Shown: positions 1 to 5,780, counted from the first letter of the stretch. The stretch is DNA of 6,731 nt from an uncultured Candidatus Saccharibacteria bacterium (GCA_937902295.1 CALGUM010000021.1:1-6731), one strand, 5' to 3'. The notes: generated by a model from the sequence alone, not told the origin. Numbers and translations: made by a program.

Positions 1-537
1 CGATGGTTTACTATTTCATCAACGCCACATGATGGTTTTATTCAAGTCACCACTCGTGTTACCAGCACGACATTTAAGCAAGCGTTGGCCGCTCTTGCAG
101 TTGGAGATGAGGTACAACTCATTGAGCAGCCGGACGGCGATTTCGTTTGGCAAGAAAGTGATAAGCCGTTAGTGTTCATCGCAGGTGGCATCGGCATTAC
201 GCCGTTTTATAGCATGTTAAAAGCACGGGGTCATAGCGGACAGCCGGTGTCGGCAACGCTTATTTATAGTGGTCGAACTGATGAGTTACCATTCAAAGTG
301 GAGTTTGAAGAAGCCAGCAGGCGACATCCAGAGTTTAAGGTGCACTATGTTATCGGAGAGCAGCTCACTACCGAAAAACTCACAGAACTCGTGCCCAATA
401 TTAGTTCGTCACAGGTTTATATTTCAGGTGCCGAGTCAATGGTGGAGGCCCTCGGTAAGCAATTAGAAGAGAATGGGCTTGCTAATGATAATCTCCATCA
501 AGACTTCTTCCCTCACTACAACGAAGAGAGCTACTAG
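1..537 (+). CDS. FAD/NAD(P)H-binding oxidoreductase (ferredoxin-NADP reductase superfamily), 5'-truncated by window edge
   Basis: Frame 1 is open from the first base to TAG at 535-537, giving 178 residues; the true start lies upstream. Visible residues 1-7 (RWFTISS) match the RxYS/T flavin-binding motif of the FNR superfamily, and a beta-barrel segment follows to about residue 50. Residues 62-71 (GGIGITPFYS) are the NAD(P)-binding glycine motif. Residues 139-145 (YISGAES) match the C-terminal (Y/V)xxGP-type motif, with Glu-Ser where Pro is more usual. The protein ends in the acidic-aromatic tail FFPHYNEESY. Such modules pass electrons from NAD(P)H through FAD to a haem or iron-sulfur partner, or directly to a metal. 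The b-type membrane protein and cytochrome b5 encoded at 3473-4545 are plausible partners, by context only. No transmembrane helix is visible in this part; an N-terminal membrane domain could be cut off. The TTG at 85 could initiate, but the FAD motif upstream of it rules it out as the real start. Confidence 0.92.
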   Translation, partial: RWFTISSTPHDGFIQVTTRVTSTTFKQALAALAVGDEVQLIEQPDGDFVWQESDKPLVFIAGGIGITPFYSMLKARGHSGQPVSATLIYSGRTDELPFKVEFEEASRRHPEFKVHYVIGEQLTTEKLTELVPNISSSQVYISGAESMVEALGKQLEENGLANDNLHQDFFPHYNEESY

Positions 538-564
538 AAATATGACTTTTGGGACAAATTACGG

Positions 565-570
565 TAAAAT
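565..570 (+). promoter_or_regulatory. Probable -10 element placing the transcription start at the ATG of the 577 gene
   Basis: TAAAAT matches 5 of 6 bases of TATAAT and ends six bases before the ATG at 577. Transcription would then begin on or next to the A of the start codon, giving a leaderless mRNA. No Shine-Dalgarno sequence lies between them. The -35 is weak (TATGAC at 541-546, 18-bp spacer). Confidence 0.5.
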
Positions 571-576
571 AGAGAT

Positions 577-951
577 ATGAAACGAGTGTTCCAAGGCGCT
601 GCTTACGTGTTCATGGTTTCAGTACTAAGCGTACTGTCCTTAGGTATACATGCAGCTGCCGCACAGACTATGAACATGGGGCACTCAATGGGTGGTGCAT
701 CTCATCAAGTAAGTTCATCGAATTGTCTTACTGCTTGTACTACGACAACTCTTCGCAAAGACGAGTTCATCAAAGATACCGAGAAAGACGAGGATGACAA
801 GCCGCAGCCTCCATTTTATGTTCAGTTCCAGACATCACCCCTTTTGGCCCTTGAAGAAAAGCATAGTCAAGAGACAAGAGCTGCCGGGGATAGAGAACCC
901 CCCCCTGGTGGCGTACCCGCCTACATTGGCTTGACCGTCTTTCGTGCTTGA
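577..951 (+). CDS. Small secreted Met/His/Cys-containing protein, function unknown
   Basis: The 124-residue protein has a clear Sec-type signal peptide: KR at 2-3, a hydrophobic core at about 8-24, and an AAAAQ cleavage region near 26-30. The mature part starts with a dense metal-ligand patch (M32, M34, H36, M38, H43), followed by a CxxxC pair (C50, C54). The rest is low-complexity and polar: an acidic and lysine run at 61-75, proline pairs, and a PPPGG turn at 108-112. There is no second hydrophobic helix, so the protein is probably released or peripheral. I do not recognise a family. A role in binding copper or another soft metal is inferred from the ligands and from the neighbouring DUF305 genes. 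The ATG at 577 is chosen because the signal peptide begins there and a -10 box lies just upstream. It ends 47 bp before the first DUF305 gene, with an inverted repeat between them. Confidence 0.75.
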   Translation: MKRVFQGAAYVFMVSVLSVLSLGIHAAAAQTMNMGHSMGGASHQVSSSNCLTACTTTTLRKDEFIKDTEKDEDDKPQPPFYVQFQTSPLLALEEKHSQETRAAGDREPPPGGVPAYIGLTVFRA

Positions 952-952
952 G

Positions 953-986
953 ATTTAGCTGTTTACGTTTTACTAAATAGCTAAAT
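953..986. promoter_or_regulatory. Perfect 8-bp inverted repeat just upstream of the first DUF305 gene, candidate operator
   Basis: ATTTAGCT (953-960) and AGCTAAAT (979-986) are exact inverse complements separated by 18 bases. The second arm abuts the ribosome site TAGGAG (987-992). A possible weak promoter is interleaved: TTGAGA at 948-953 (5/6 to the -35 consensus), a 17-bp spacer, then TACTAA at 971-976. The spacing suits a dimeric repressor site. There is no T-run, so a terminator is unlikely. An mRNA hairpin affecting ribosome access is the alternative. Confidence 0.4.
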
Positions 987-998
987 TAGGAGTATTTT

Positions 999-1652
999 AT
1001 GAATAAAAAGAATAAACAAATGCTTATTGCGGGGCTTGTCGCCCTTGTGGTTGTGGTAGGTGTTGCGGTTTTCGTGTTCCGTGACCAACTATTCCGAAGC
1101 GTTTCAGTCCAGCCGCCATCAGAGACGGCACAAGTCGATACAACGTCAGATACATACAAGCAATATGCTGCCATGACTGGCGAAACCTATGACCGTAATT
1201 TCATCGCCAATATGATAGCCCACCACCAAGGTGCTGTTGATATGGCGAAGCTAGCACAGAAAAATGCCAAGCACCAAGAGCTGAAAGATATGGCGAACGA
1301 CATCATCTCGGCTCAAGAGGGTGAGATTAGTCAGATGACGGCTTGGCAAAAAGAATGGGGTTATCCATCGACAAGTGCCGACAACATGATGGATCACAGT
1401 GCTATGGGTATGATGGATGAGATGGCTGGTATGAACAGCGCCCTGGAGGGAAAGACGGGTGATGAGTTTGACAAAGCTTTTATCGAGCAGATGATCATGC
1501 ACCATCAGTCGGCTATCGACATGGCTGCTCCTGGTGAGAAAAACGCACAGCACCAAGAACTAAAAGATCTTACCAAAGCTGTCGTTTCTGCTCAGACACA
1601 AGAAATCAAGCAAATGAAGCAGTGGCAAAAAGATTGGGGCTATGAAAATTAG
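999..1652 (+). CDS. Membrane-anchored protein with two DUF305 repeats (copy 1)
   Basis: This 217-residue protein has a lysine-rich N-terminus, one hydrophobic anchor at about 9-27, and two homologous DUF305 halves. The first half (about 65-122) carries MIAHHQGAVDM (H75, H76, D81, M82) and H92, and ends in WQKEWGY. The second half (about 157-215) carries MIMHHQSAIDM (H168, H169, D174, M175) and H185, and ends in WQKDWGY. A linker at 129-148 is very rich in methionine with one histidine. DUF305 is a four-helix ferritin-like fold, and the cyanobacterial member CopM is a periplasmic copper-binding protein. An extracytoplasmic metal-binding or metal-buffering role is therefore plausible here but not proven. 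The start is set by TAGGAG six bases upstream of the ATG. The 3' end overlaps the DUF3105 gene by 11 bases, so the two are very likely co-transcribed and translationally coupled. Confidence 0.9.
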   Translation: MNKKNKQMLIAGLVALVVVVGVAVFVFRDQLFRSVSVQPPSETAQVDTTSDTYKQYAAMTGETYDRNFIANMIAHHQGAVDMAKLAQKNAKHQELKDMANDIISAQEGEISQMTAWQKEWGYPSTSADNMMDHSAMGMMDEMAGMNSALEGKTGDEFDKAFIEQMIMHHQSAIDMAAPGEKNAQHQELKDLTKAVVSAQTQEIKQMKQWQKDWGYEN

Positions 1653-2160
1653 AACCCTGCCCGCTGTATTGGCAGTTGTTATTCTTGGTTTTACTGGAGC
1701 GGTCATTGCTGCAAAGGCAAACAAACCACCGGAACCACCACGTCCAGGGGTTGAACAAAGTGACCACGGCCGTGAACATGTGGACAGCAAGAAGTATGGC
1801 GGCGACCAGCCGCCAACTTCTGGTGCTCACGCAAACCCTGTTTCGTGGGGCGTGTATGATACAGAAGTCCGCGACGATCAACTCATACACAATATGGAGC
1901 ATGGCGGAATCTATGTCTCGTACCAACCCGATTTACCACAAGATCAAATTGAGAAGCTCAAAAAGCTGCTCTCTGAACCGTTCTCTAACCCAGAGTTCCA
2001 ACCGAAAAAAATAGTGCTTGCACCAAGAGCTGCAAATAAATCACCTATAGAGCTGAGTTCGTGGCGTCGGAGTGAGTCGCTAGCAAGCTATGACCAGAAG
2101 AAAATAGAAGAGTACATAACGAGGAATCTGGGTAAAAGCCCGGAGCCACTTGCACAGTAG
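1642..2160 (+). CDS. Membrane-anchored DUF3105 family protein
   Basis: The 172-residue protein has an N-terminal hydrophobic helix (about 8-24), either a signal anchor or an uncleaved signal. A proline-rich stretch (28-37) leads into a DUF3105 domain. Its landmarks are H46, PPTSGAH at 57-63, a G-V-Y turn near 70-72, and HNMEHGG at 83-89, where H83, M85, E86 and H87 look like metal ligands. The C-terminal third is polar and helical. The biochemical role of DUF3105 is not known to me. Its conserved His/Met motifs and its place between DUF305 genes suggest metal or redox work outside the membrane. The ATG at 1642 lies inside the end of copy 1 (stop 1650-1652), with a GGGG stretch just upstream as a ribosome site. 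It is followed 16 bases later by the broken DUF305 gene. Confidence 0.85.
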   Translation: MKIRTLPAVLAVVILGFTGAVIAAKANKPPEPPRPGVEQSDHGREHVDSKKYGGDQPPTSGAHANPVSWGVYDTEVRDDQLIHNMEHGGIYVSYQPDLPQDQIEKLKKLLSEPFSNPEFQPKKIVLAPRAANKSPIELSSWRRSESLASYDQKKIEEYITRNLGKSPEPLAQ

Positions 2161-2176
2161 GCTGGAAGGTAAAGAT

Positions 2177-2812
2177 ATGCGAAAGATAGTTGTAGGAACG
2201 ATTATTGTGCTCGCAGTCGGAGCGCAGCAATAGGCTGGTGGTTTTCACAAAACCAGTCAGCTTCCGCTCCAGAAAGTAAGCCGACGCCGTCAGCAAGTAA
2301 AAGTGAGAAACCGGCTAACCCAAACGAGCATAACTACATGGATACTGATTTTGCGAAGAAAATGATCGTCCATAATCAGCAGGGTATCCAGATGGCGGAC
2401 ATCGCGAAGAAAAAATGCGAGCGGCGACGAAGTTCGCCAACTGGCGGTACGTATGAGCGATGAGCTCACGAGTGACACCAAACAGTATACTGATTGGCTT
2501 ACCGAGTGGAAAGAGACATATTTCAATCTGTCTGATTTTCCTGAGATGGAAGGTCACGATATGTACCCGACTCATCCTGGGATGGCAAGCCTCAGTGATC
2601 TGCGTGAACTTGAATCTGCTACAGGCAGTTCGGTAGATAAGCTATTCTTGCGCTTGATGATTACCCGTCATGAGGGTGCAAATGAAATATCAAACGCAGA
2701 GTATTTAAAGGGCATGCAGTTTGGTCAGATGATAAATCTCAAGAACAAGACCGTGAAAAAACAAACCGAGGAAATACAGACAATGAAACAATTACAAGCT
2801 AAAGGAAATTAG
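2177..2812 (+). pseudogene. DUF305 protein (copy 2), reading frame broken by two compensating single-base shifts
   Basis: GGAAGG at 2164-2169, seven bases before ATG 2177, starts a typical anchor (MRKIVVGTIIVLAVG) that hits TAG at 2231-2233. One base appears to be missing near 2221-2223, because the next frame continues sensibly (AAIGWWFSQNQ, then a Ser/Pro linker and FAKKMIVHNQQGIQMA). In the A-run at 2410-2415 one extra A shifts the frame back, where ASGDEVRQLAVRM runs on to the stop at 2810-2812. Start and end are in the same frame, and the repaired product would be about 211 residues, close to the 217 of its paralogues. In both halves one of the paired histidines is replaced: H66-N67 in the first and R164-H165 in the second. 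The central region carries M124, H127, M129, H133 and M136 rather than the Met-rich linker of copies 1 and 3. Either this is a young pseudogene or, quite possibly, an intact gene with indel errors in the assembly. Confidence 0.75.
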
Positions 2813-2822
2813 ATGAGGTTAT

Positions 2823-3476
2823 ATGAAGAATAAAATATTTATCACTGTGATTGTCGTACTTGCGATTGCCGCAGCTGCCGTTTGGTATTTTGTGGTTTTT
2901 TCAGTAAAACCAGTACCTGAAGGGGCGCTAAAGACAAGCAACACGACAGTAGATGAAAAGAAGCAAAAACCCGCAAGCGATAATATATATGCAAACTTAA
3001 AGGGAGATGCTTTCGATGAGGCGTACATCGCTGACATGCTAGCTCACCACGAAGGCGCTCTGAACATGTCCGAACAAGCAATGGCAGTTACTGCTCATGA
3101 GGAGATTCGCACACTCGCAAGTAATATTGTACAGAGTCAAAGCACGGAACTCATAAAAATGCGAACATGGCAAAAAGAATGGGGCTATAAAGAAACGATG
3201 AGTGCTGGTCATGGTAGTCATGGCGGTGCTGGTATGGACATGGGCGGCGATATGGTGGAGATGCAGAATAAGTTACAGGGACTCAAAGGTGAGGAATATG
3301 ATAAAGAGTTCCTCAAGCAGATGATTCTTCACCACGAGCAAGCAGTCGAAATGTCTCAATATGCCGCGACCAATGCAAAGCACCAAGAGATAAAAGACCT
3401 TGCAAGTGCTGTTATTAGCGCGCAGACAAAAGAAATCGAGCAAATGAAGCAGTGGCAAAAAGACTGGGGTTATTAA
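2823..3476 (+). CDS. Membrane-anchored protein with two DUF305 repeats (copy 3)
   Basis: This 217-residue protein is a close paralogue of the one encoded at 999-1652, with the same length and layout. It has an N-terminal anchor at about 5-26, then a first DUF305 half (about 66-122) with MLAHHEGALNM (H75, H76, N81, M82), H92 and WQKEWGY. A Gly/His/Met linker at 126-147 carries H130, H133, M138, M140, M144 and M147. The second half (about 159-217) has MILHHEQAVEM (H170, H171, M177), H187 and a terminal WQKDWGY. The linker looks more copper-like than that of copy 1. The ribosome site is probably GAGG at 2815-2818, a short four bases from the ATG, just past the stop of copy 2. Its 3' end shares a stretch of 25 identical bases with copy 1. 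Its stop TAA overlaps the stop of the convergent membrane gene within the shared TTAA at 3473-3476. Confidence 0.9.
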   Translation: MKNKIFITVIVVLAIAAAAVWYFVVFSVKPVPEGALKTSNTTVDEKKQKPASDNIYANLKGDAFDEAYIADMLAHHEGALNMSEQAMAVTAHEEIRTLASNIVQSQSTELIKMRTWQKEWGYKETMSAGHGSHGGAGMDMGGDMVEMQNKLQGLKGEEYDKEFLKQMILHHEQAVEMSQYAATNAKHQEIKDLASAVISAQTKEIEQMKQWQKDWGY

Positions 3477-4099
3477 ACTTCTGTTTTTGTTCGATCGGAT
3501 ACTTTAAAATCACGAATGACCTGCAATACAAGACATGGAACGAGCAATACGCCTAAGAATATCCACCACAACATGAAATAGCTGCTATTCATACTCGCTC
3601 CCAATGTTAAGCCATGTATGAAAATTGCCGCCATAGCGCAGGCTTGAAGTAAACCGACATACGGCCATATACCACGGGCAATGAGTTTGCTACGAAAATG
3701 TTTTAGGACATCATAGAGCAAAAATGTTACCAGTGCGGCTATCGCAATCACCACTGCCCACGCACGATACGAGCCAACGTAACTGACATAGCTTTCTGGA
3801 GGGAGTAAGCCGGTGTCGAGGAAGCGTTGCACCAAAAAAATACTGGGATGTATCACTATGAACAATAGAACTATATGTCCAGTCCACGTTGCGAATCGCT
3901 TGCTATTAGCAGGTTTGCCGATAGAACTTGCGACATAGTGAACCCACATCGTTGTCCATGCAAGAACCCCGAGTATAGGAAAGAATTGGTACATCGATGA
4001 AACACTCCCGGATAGTGTCATGAGCCATAAAGCGATGCTTACAGTAGATACTGTTCCAAATAAAATCCAGGTGCGATAACGTTTAATCAAATAATACAC
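3473..4099 (-). CDS. Six-helix membrane protein resembling a ferric-reductase-like (b-type) transmembrane domain
   Basis: The 208-residue protein has about six hydrophobic helices near 11-29, 38-57, 71-93, 112-133, 147-168 and 174-195. Histidines sit in or beside helices: H54, H75 and H84 (GHIVLLFIVIH), H134 and H162 (FIHG). That pattern fits the ferric-reductase/YedZ-type haem-binding fold, where paired histidines on two helices hold b haems. No FAD or NAD domain is fused to it. The flavoprotein encoded at 1-537 and the b5 protein encoded divergently at 4138 could supply those functions. The family call rests on topology and His spacing, so another small polytopic membrane protein is possible. 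Translation starts at GTG 4099-4097. TATAAT on this strand (4114-4109) ends nine bases upstream, so the mRNA would be leaderless or nearly so. A GAGGG stretch also lies close upstream. Confidence 0.7.
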   Translation of the reverse strand: MYYLIKRYRTWILFGTVSTVSIALWLMTLSGSVSSMYQFFPILGVLAWTTMWVHYVASSIGKPANSKRFATWTGHIVLLFIVIHPSIFLVQRFLDTGLLPPESYVSYVGSYRAWAVVIAIAALVTFLLYDVLKHFRSKLIARGIWPYVGLLQACAMAAIFIHGLTLGASMNSSYFMLWWIFLGVLLVPCLVLQVIRDFKVSDRTKTEV

Positions 4100-4137
4100 T
4101 ACACCCTCATTATACAGGAGAAAGGATAATACTAGTT
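4100..4137. promoter_or_regulatory. Compact divergent promoter region between the membrane protein and cytochrome b5 genes
   Basis: Only 38 bp separate GTG 4099 (-) and ATG 4138 (+). The minus strand has a perfect TATAAT at 4114-4109. The plus strand has GATAAT at 4125-4130, seven bases before the ATG, and an AGGAGAAAGG purine run at 4116-4125 that could serve as a distant ribosome site. Both promoters cannot easily be bound at once. A single regulator, for example the HxlR protein encoded just downstream, could therefore control both directions. Confidence 0.5.
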
Positions 4138-4545
4138 ATGAAGAAAAACACAATCATACTCATTACGATCACCCTCTTACTACTCGCTCTTATAGGAGCA
4201 GGTGTATGGACACTGGCGAATCGCTCGAATAATCAGAAGCCCAAAGCGACGCAAGACACAACTGCTAATCAACAAAACAAAACGTTCACCATGGCCGAAA
4301 TAGCCACCCATAACTCAAAAACAGACTGCTGGACAGTTATTTCAGGGCAAGTGTACGAACTTACCGATTTTGTAAATCGTCATCCAGGTGGCAATGAGGT
4401 AGTTCGTGCTTGCGGGATAGATGCGACAACTTTATTTACTTCTCGCACTACTGAAGATGGGCAGCCTATTGGTTCGGGTACACCGCATAGTCAAGTAGCT
4501 CAGGAACAACTTGACCAGTTAAAAATCGGTAACCTTGCTAAGTAG
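4138..4545 (+). CDS. Membrane-anchored cytochrome b5-like haem-binding protein
   Basis: The 135-residue protein has an N-terminal anchor (KK at 2-3, hydrophobic 5-26), a Gln/Thr/Asn-rich linker (about 29-48), and a cytochrome b5-like domain (about 49-133). The domain begins TMAEIATHN and continues through C64-W65. The core haem motif is HPGG at 82-85 within FVNRHPGGNEVVR, and H117 in the PHSQVA segment near the end is the likely second axial ligand. The domain would lie outside the cytoplasmic membrane and carry electrons between redox partners, here presumably the divergent membrane protein and an external acceptor. Two cysteines (C64, C92) are present; CxxCH is absent, so haem is noncovalent b-type. 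The downstream HxlR gene starts seven bases after the stop, indicating one operon. Confidence 0.9.
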   Translation: MKKNTIILITITLLLLALIGAGVWTLANRSNNQKPKATQDTTANQQNKTFTMAEIATHNSKTDCWTVISGQVYELTDFVNRHPGGNEVVRACGIDATTLFTSRTTEDGQPIGSGTPHSQVAQEQLDQLKIGNLAK

Positions 4546-4552
4546 GTAAACT

Positions 4553-4906
4553 ATGAATAATGATATAAATAGTCAAAGACGACTTATCGTTGATATTCTC
4601 GCAAGTAAATGGGTCATACGGATTATGTATACGCTTGGACACGATACAAAGCGATTTAGCGAAATCCACAAAGCTATCCCTGAAGCGACACAAAAAATGC
4701 TCACCGAGGCACTACGAAAATTAGAGCGAAATGGCCTCATTGACCGGCACATATACCCAGTAATACCACCGCAAGTAGAATATAAACTCACTGCTCTTGG
4801 CCGTGAGTTGCTCAAGTTAACTGATGCCATATCCCAATGGGCTGATACGCATGCAGGAGAAATAAAGCGCGCGCAAAAGTCCTACGATCGTCGTAAAAAA
4901 TCGTGA
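4553..4906 (+). CDS. HxlR-family winged-helix transcriptional regulator
   Basis: The 117-residue protein matches the HxlR family along its length. It has a first helix with ILASKWVIRIMYTL, then RFSEIHKAIPEATQKMLTEALRKLERNGLIDR (about 34-65) as the helix-turn-helix and recognition region. The wing YPVIPPQVEYKLTALGREL (about 68-86) and a C-terminal dimer helix follow. Members bind DNA as dimers, often near their own operon, and several respond to electrophiles or redox stress through an N-terminal cysteine. This protein contains no cysteine at all, so that sensing mode is excluded and a different signal must act. The ATG lies seven bases after the cytochrome b5 stop, with TAGG overlapping that stop as a modest ribosome site. 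Co-transcription with the b5 gene suggests it regulates the redox genes here, which is inference. Confidence 0.9.
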   Translation: MNNDINSQRRLIVDILASKWVIRIMYTLGHDTKRFSEIHKAIPEATQKMLTEALRKLERNGLIDRHIYPVIPPQVEYKLTALGRELLKLTDAISQWADTHAGEIKRAQKSYDRRKKS

Positions 4907-4974
4907 AGCATAAGTTTTTTAAAAAATCATCAAACAAAATACAAGCCGTACGAACATACACATCAGTCACAAAA

Positions 4975-4983
4975 TGATACAAT
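4975..4983 (+). promoter_or_regulatory. Extended -10 promoter for the XRE-type gene
   Basis: TGATACAAT is a perfect extended -10 layout (TGn before a 5/6 hexamer). It ends nine bases before ATG 4993, leaving a leader of only a few bases at most. No -35 is evident, which is usual for extended -10 promoters, and no Shine-Dalgarno sequence is present. The rest of the 86-bp gap holds a TTTTTTAAAAAA palindrome (4915-4926) without a GC stem. Confidence 0.55.
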
Positions 4984-4992
4984 AATAACAAT

Positions 4993-5205
4993 ATGACCAG
5001 TGACTCACTACAAACGATCGGACGTAAGTTGCGTGAGGCGCGCGAAAAACAGCACCTCACGCAGTCAGAAGTTGCAAGCGGCGCTAATATAAGTACTAAT
5101 CATTACGCCCAGATTGAACGCGGTGAAGCGAATGCCTCTATTGAAACACTTGAGAGTATACTCAAAGTGCTTAGAGTGAAATCATCAAAAATTCTACCGT
5201 TTTAA
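4993..5205 (+). CDS. Small XRE/HTH_3-type DNA-binding protein
   Basis: At 70 residues the protein is little more than one Cro/C1-type helix-turn-helix domain (about 8-66). It opens with IGRKLREAREKQHLTQSEVA, where the second helix and turn are typical, and continues with NHYAQIERGEANASIETL as recognition helix and following helix. Such single-domain proteins act as dimeric repressors, often for a neighbouring operon, including restriction-modification control genes and toxin-antitoxin loci. It converges with the membrane-anchored nuclease gene, whose stop lies one base beyond this stop, so it could be a C-protein-like controller of that operon, but nothing in the sequence proves it. It appears to be transcribed leaderless from the extended -10 at 4975-4983. 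Confidence 0.88.
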   Translation: MTSDSLQTIGRKLREAREKQHLTQSEVASGANISTNHYAQIERGEANASIETLESILKVLRVKSSKILPF

Positions 5206-5206
5206 G

Positions 5207-5770
5207 CTATAATTTTGAGCCATCTATCAATAGGCAATCTTGACTCTTGGCAAGTTCGGTGGCTGGACGCGAAAAGACGCTGTTTGTGACGACCATCGCG
5301 CGGTCACATTTGTATTTTTTGAGCGCGACGACTACTTGTCTCACAGCTTCAATGCCGACCAGTCCATTATAGTATTTGACTTGGACGCCCCACGCAATAC
5401 CATCTTTTTTGGCGATAATATCGACATCAAGGTCATACTTCTCAGTGATACGCACAGTCGTATAACCCTTATCTTTGAGCCATGCAGCCACGAAATACTC
5501 AAACTCTAACCATGTCATAGCATCAAGTGGTTTGTTTGTATGAGCGATACGTTTGAGCCTTTGTCTCTGCACGAGTCGTCCAATAAAACGAAACATACCG
5601 ACAATAGGGCCATAGAAGATGGATAACAATATGATGATAATTATACCGGCAGCAATAGTGTTGAATATGGCAGGCCCCGACCAACCTTGTAAGTACATCA
5701 CTCCGCCAGCGAGCAGTATTATGATAACGATTGCGCTGCCGAGGCCATTGTTTTGAGAACGACGCGACAT
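5207..5770 (-). CDS. Membrane-anchored Mrr-type restriction endonuclease-like protein
   Basis: The 187-residue protein, read from ATG 5770, has a basic start (MSRRSQ), two hydrophobic helices (about 12-28 and 34-58), a basic RQRLKR linker, and a C-terminal Mrr catalytic domain (about 83-187). Domain landmarks are WLEFEYFVAAWLKDKGY, then LDVDIIAKK with the catalytic Asp near 117, VQVKYY with the Gln-x-Lys pair at 130-132, VVTN at 161-164, and the closing LIDG. The D...QxK nuclease motif is intact, so activity on DNA is expected, with the catalytic domain facing the cytoplasm. A longer frame reaches ATG 5845 but would overlap the upstream gene by 65 bases. The chosen start lies 10 bases past that gene's stop, with AGGCGG six bases before it. 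No methyltransferase is in the window, so a methyl-dependent or DNA-uptake role is possible. Confidence 0.85.
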   Translation of the reverse strand: MSRRSQNNGLGSAIVIIILLAGGVMYLQGWSGPAIFNTIAAGIIIIILLSIFYGPIVGMFRFIGRLVQRQRLKRIAHTNKPLDAMTWLEFEYFVAAWLKDKGYTTVRITEKYDLDVDIIAKKDGIAWGVQVKYYNGLVGIEAVRQVVVALKKYKCDRAMVVTNSVFSRPATELAKSQDCLLIDGSKL

Positions 5771-5780
5771 AGGAGGCCGC

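Noticed and set aside
85..537. TTG at 85 as the start of the oxidoreductase
   Set aside because: The frame is open to base 1 and encodes the RWFTISS flavin-binding motif upstream, so the gene simply enters from the left edge.
1251..1926. Minus-strand frames opposite the DUF305 and DUF3105 genes
   Set aside because: They lie antisense to clear family members, have no promoter or ribosome site, and show shadow-like Cys/Leu/Ser composition.
4915..4926. TTTTTTAAAAAA palindrome after hxlR as a terminator
   Set aside because: It is pure A/T with no GC stem or proper loop, so it would not form a stable Rho-independent terminator.
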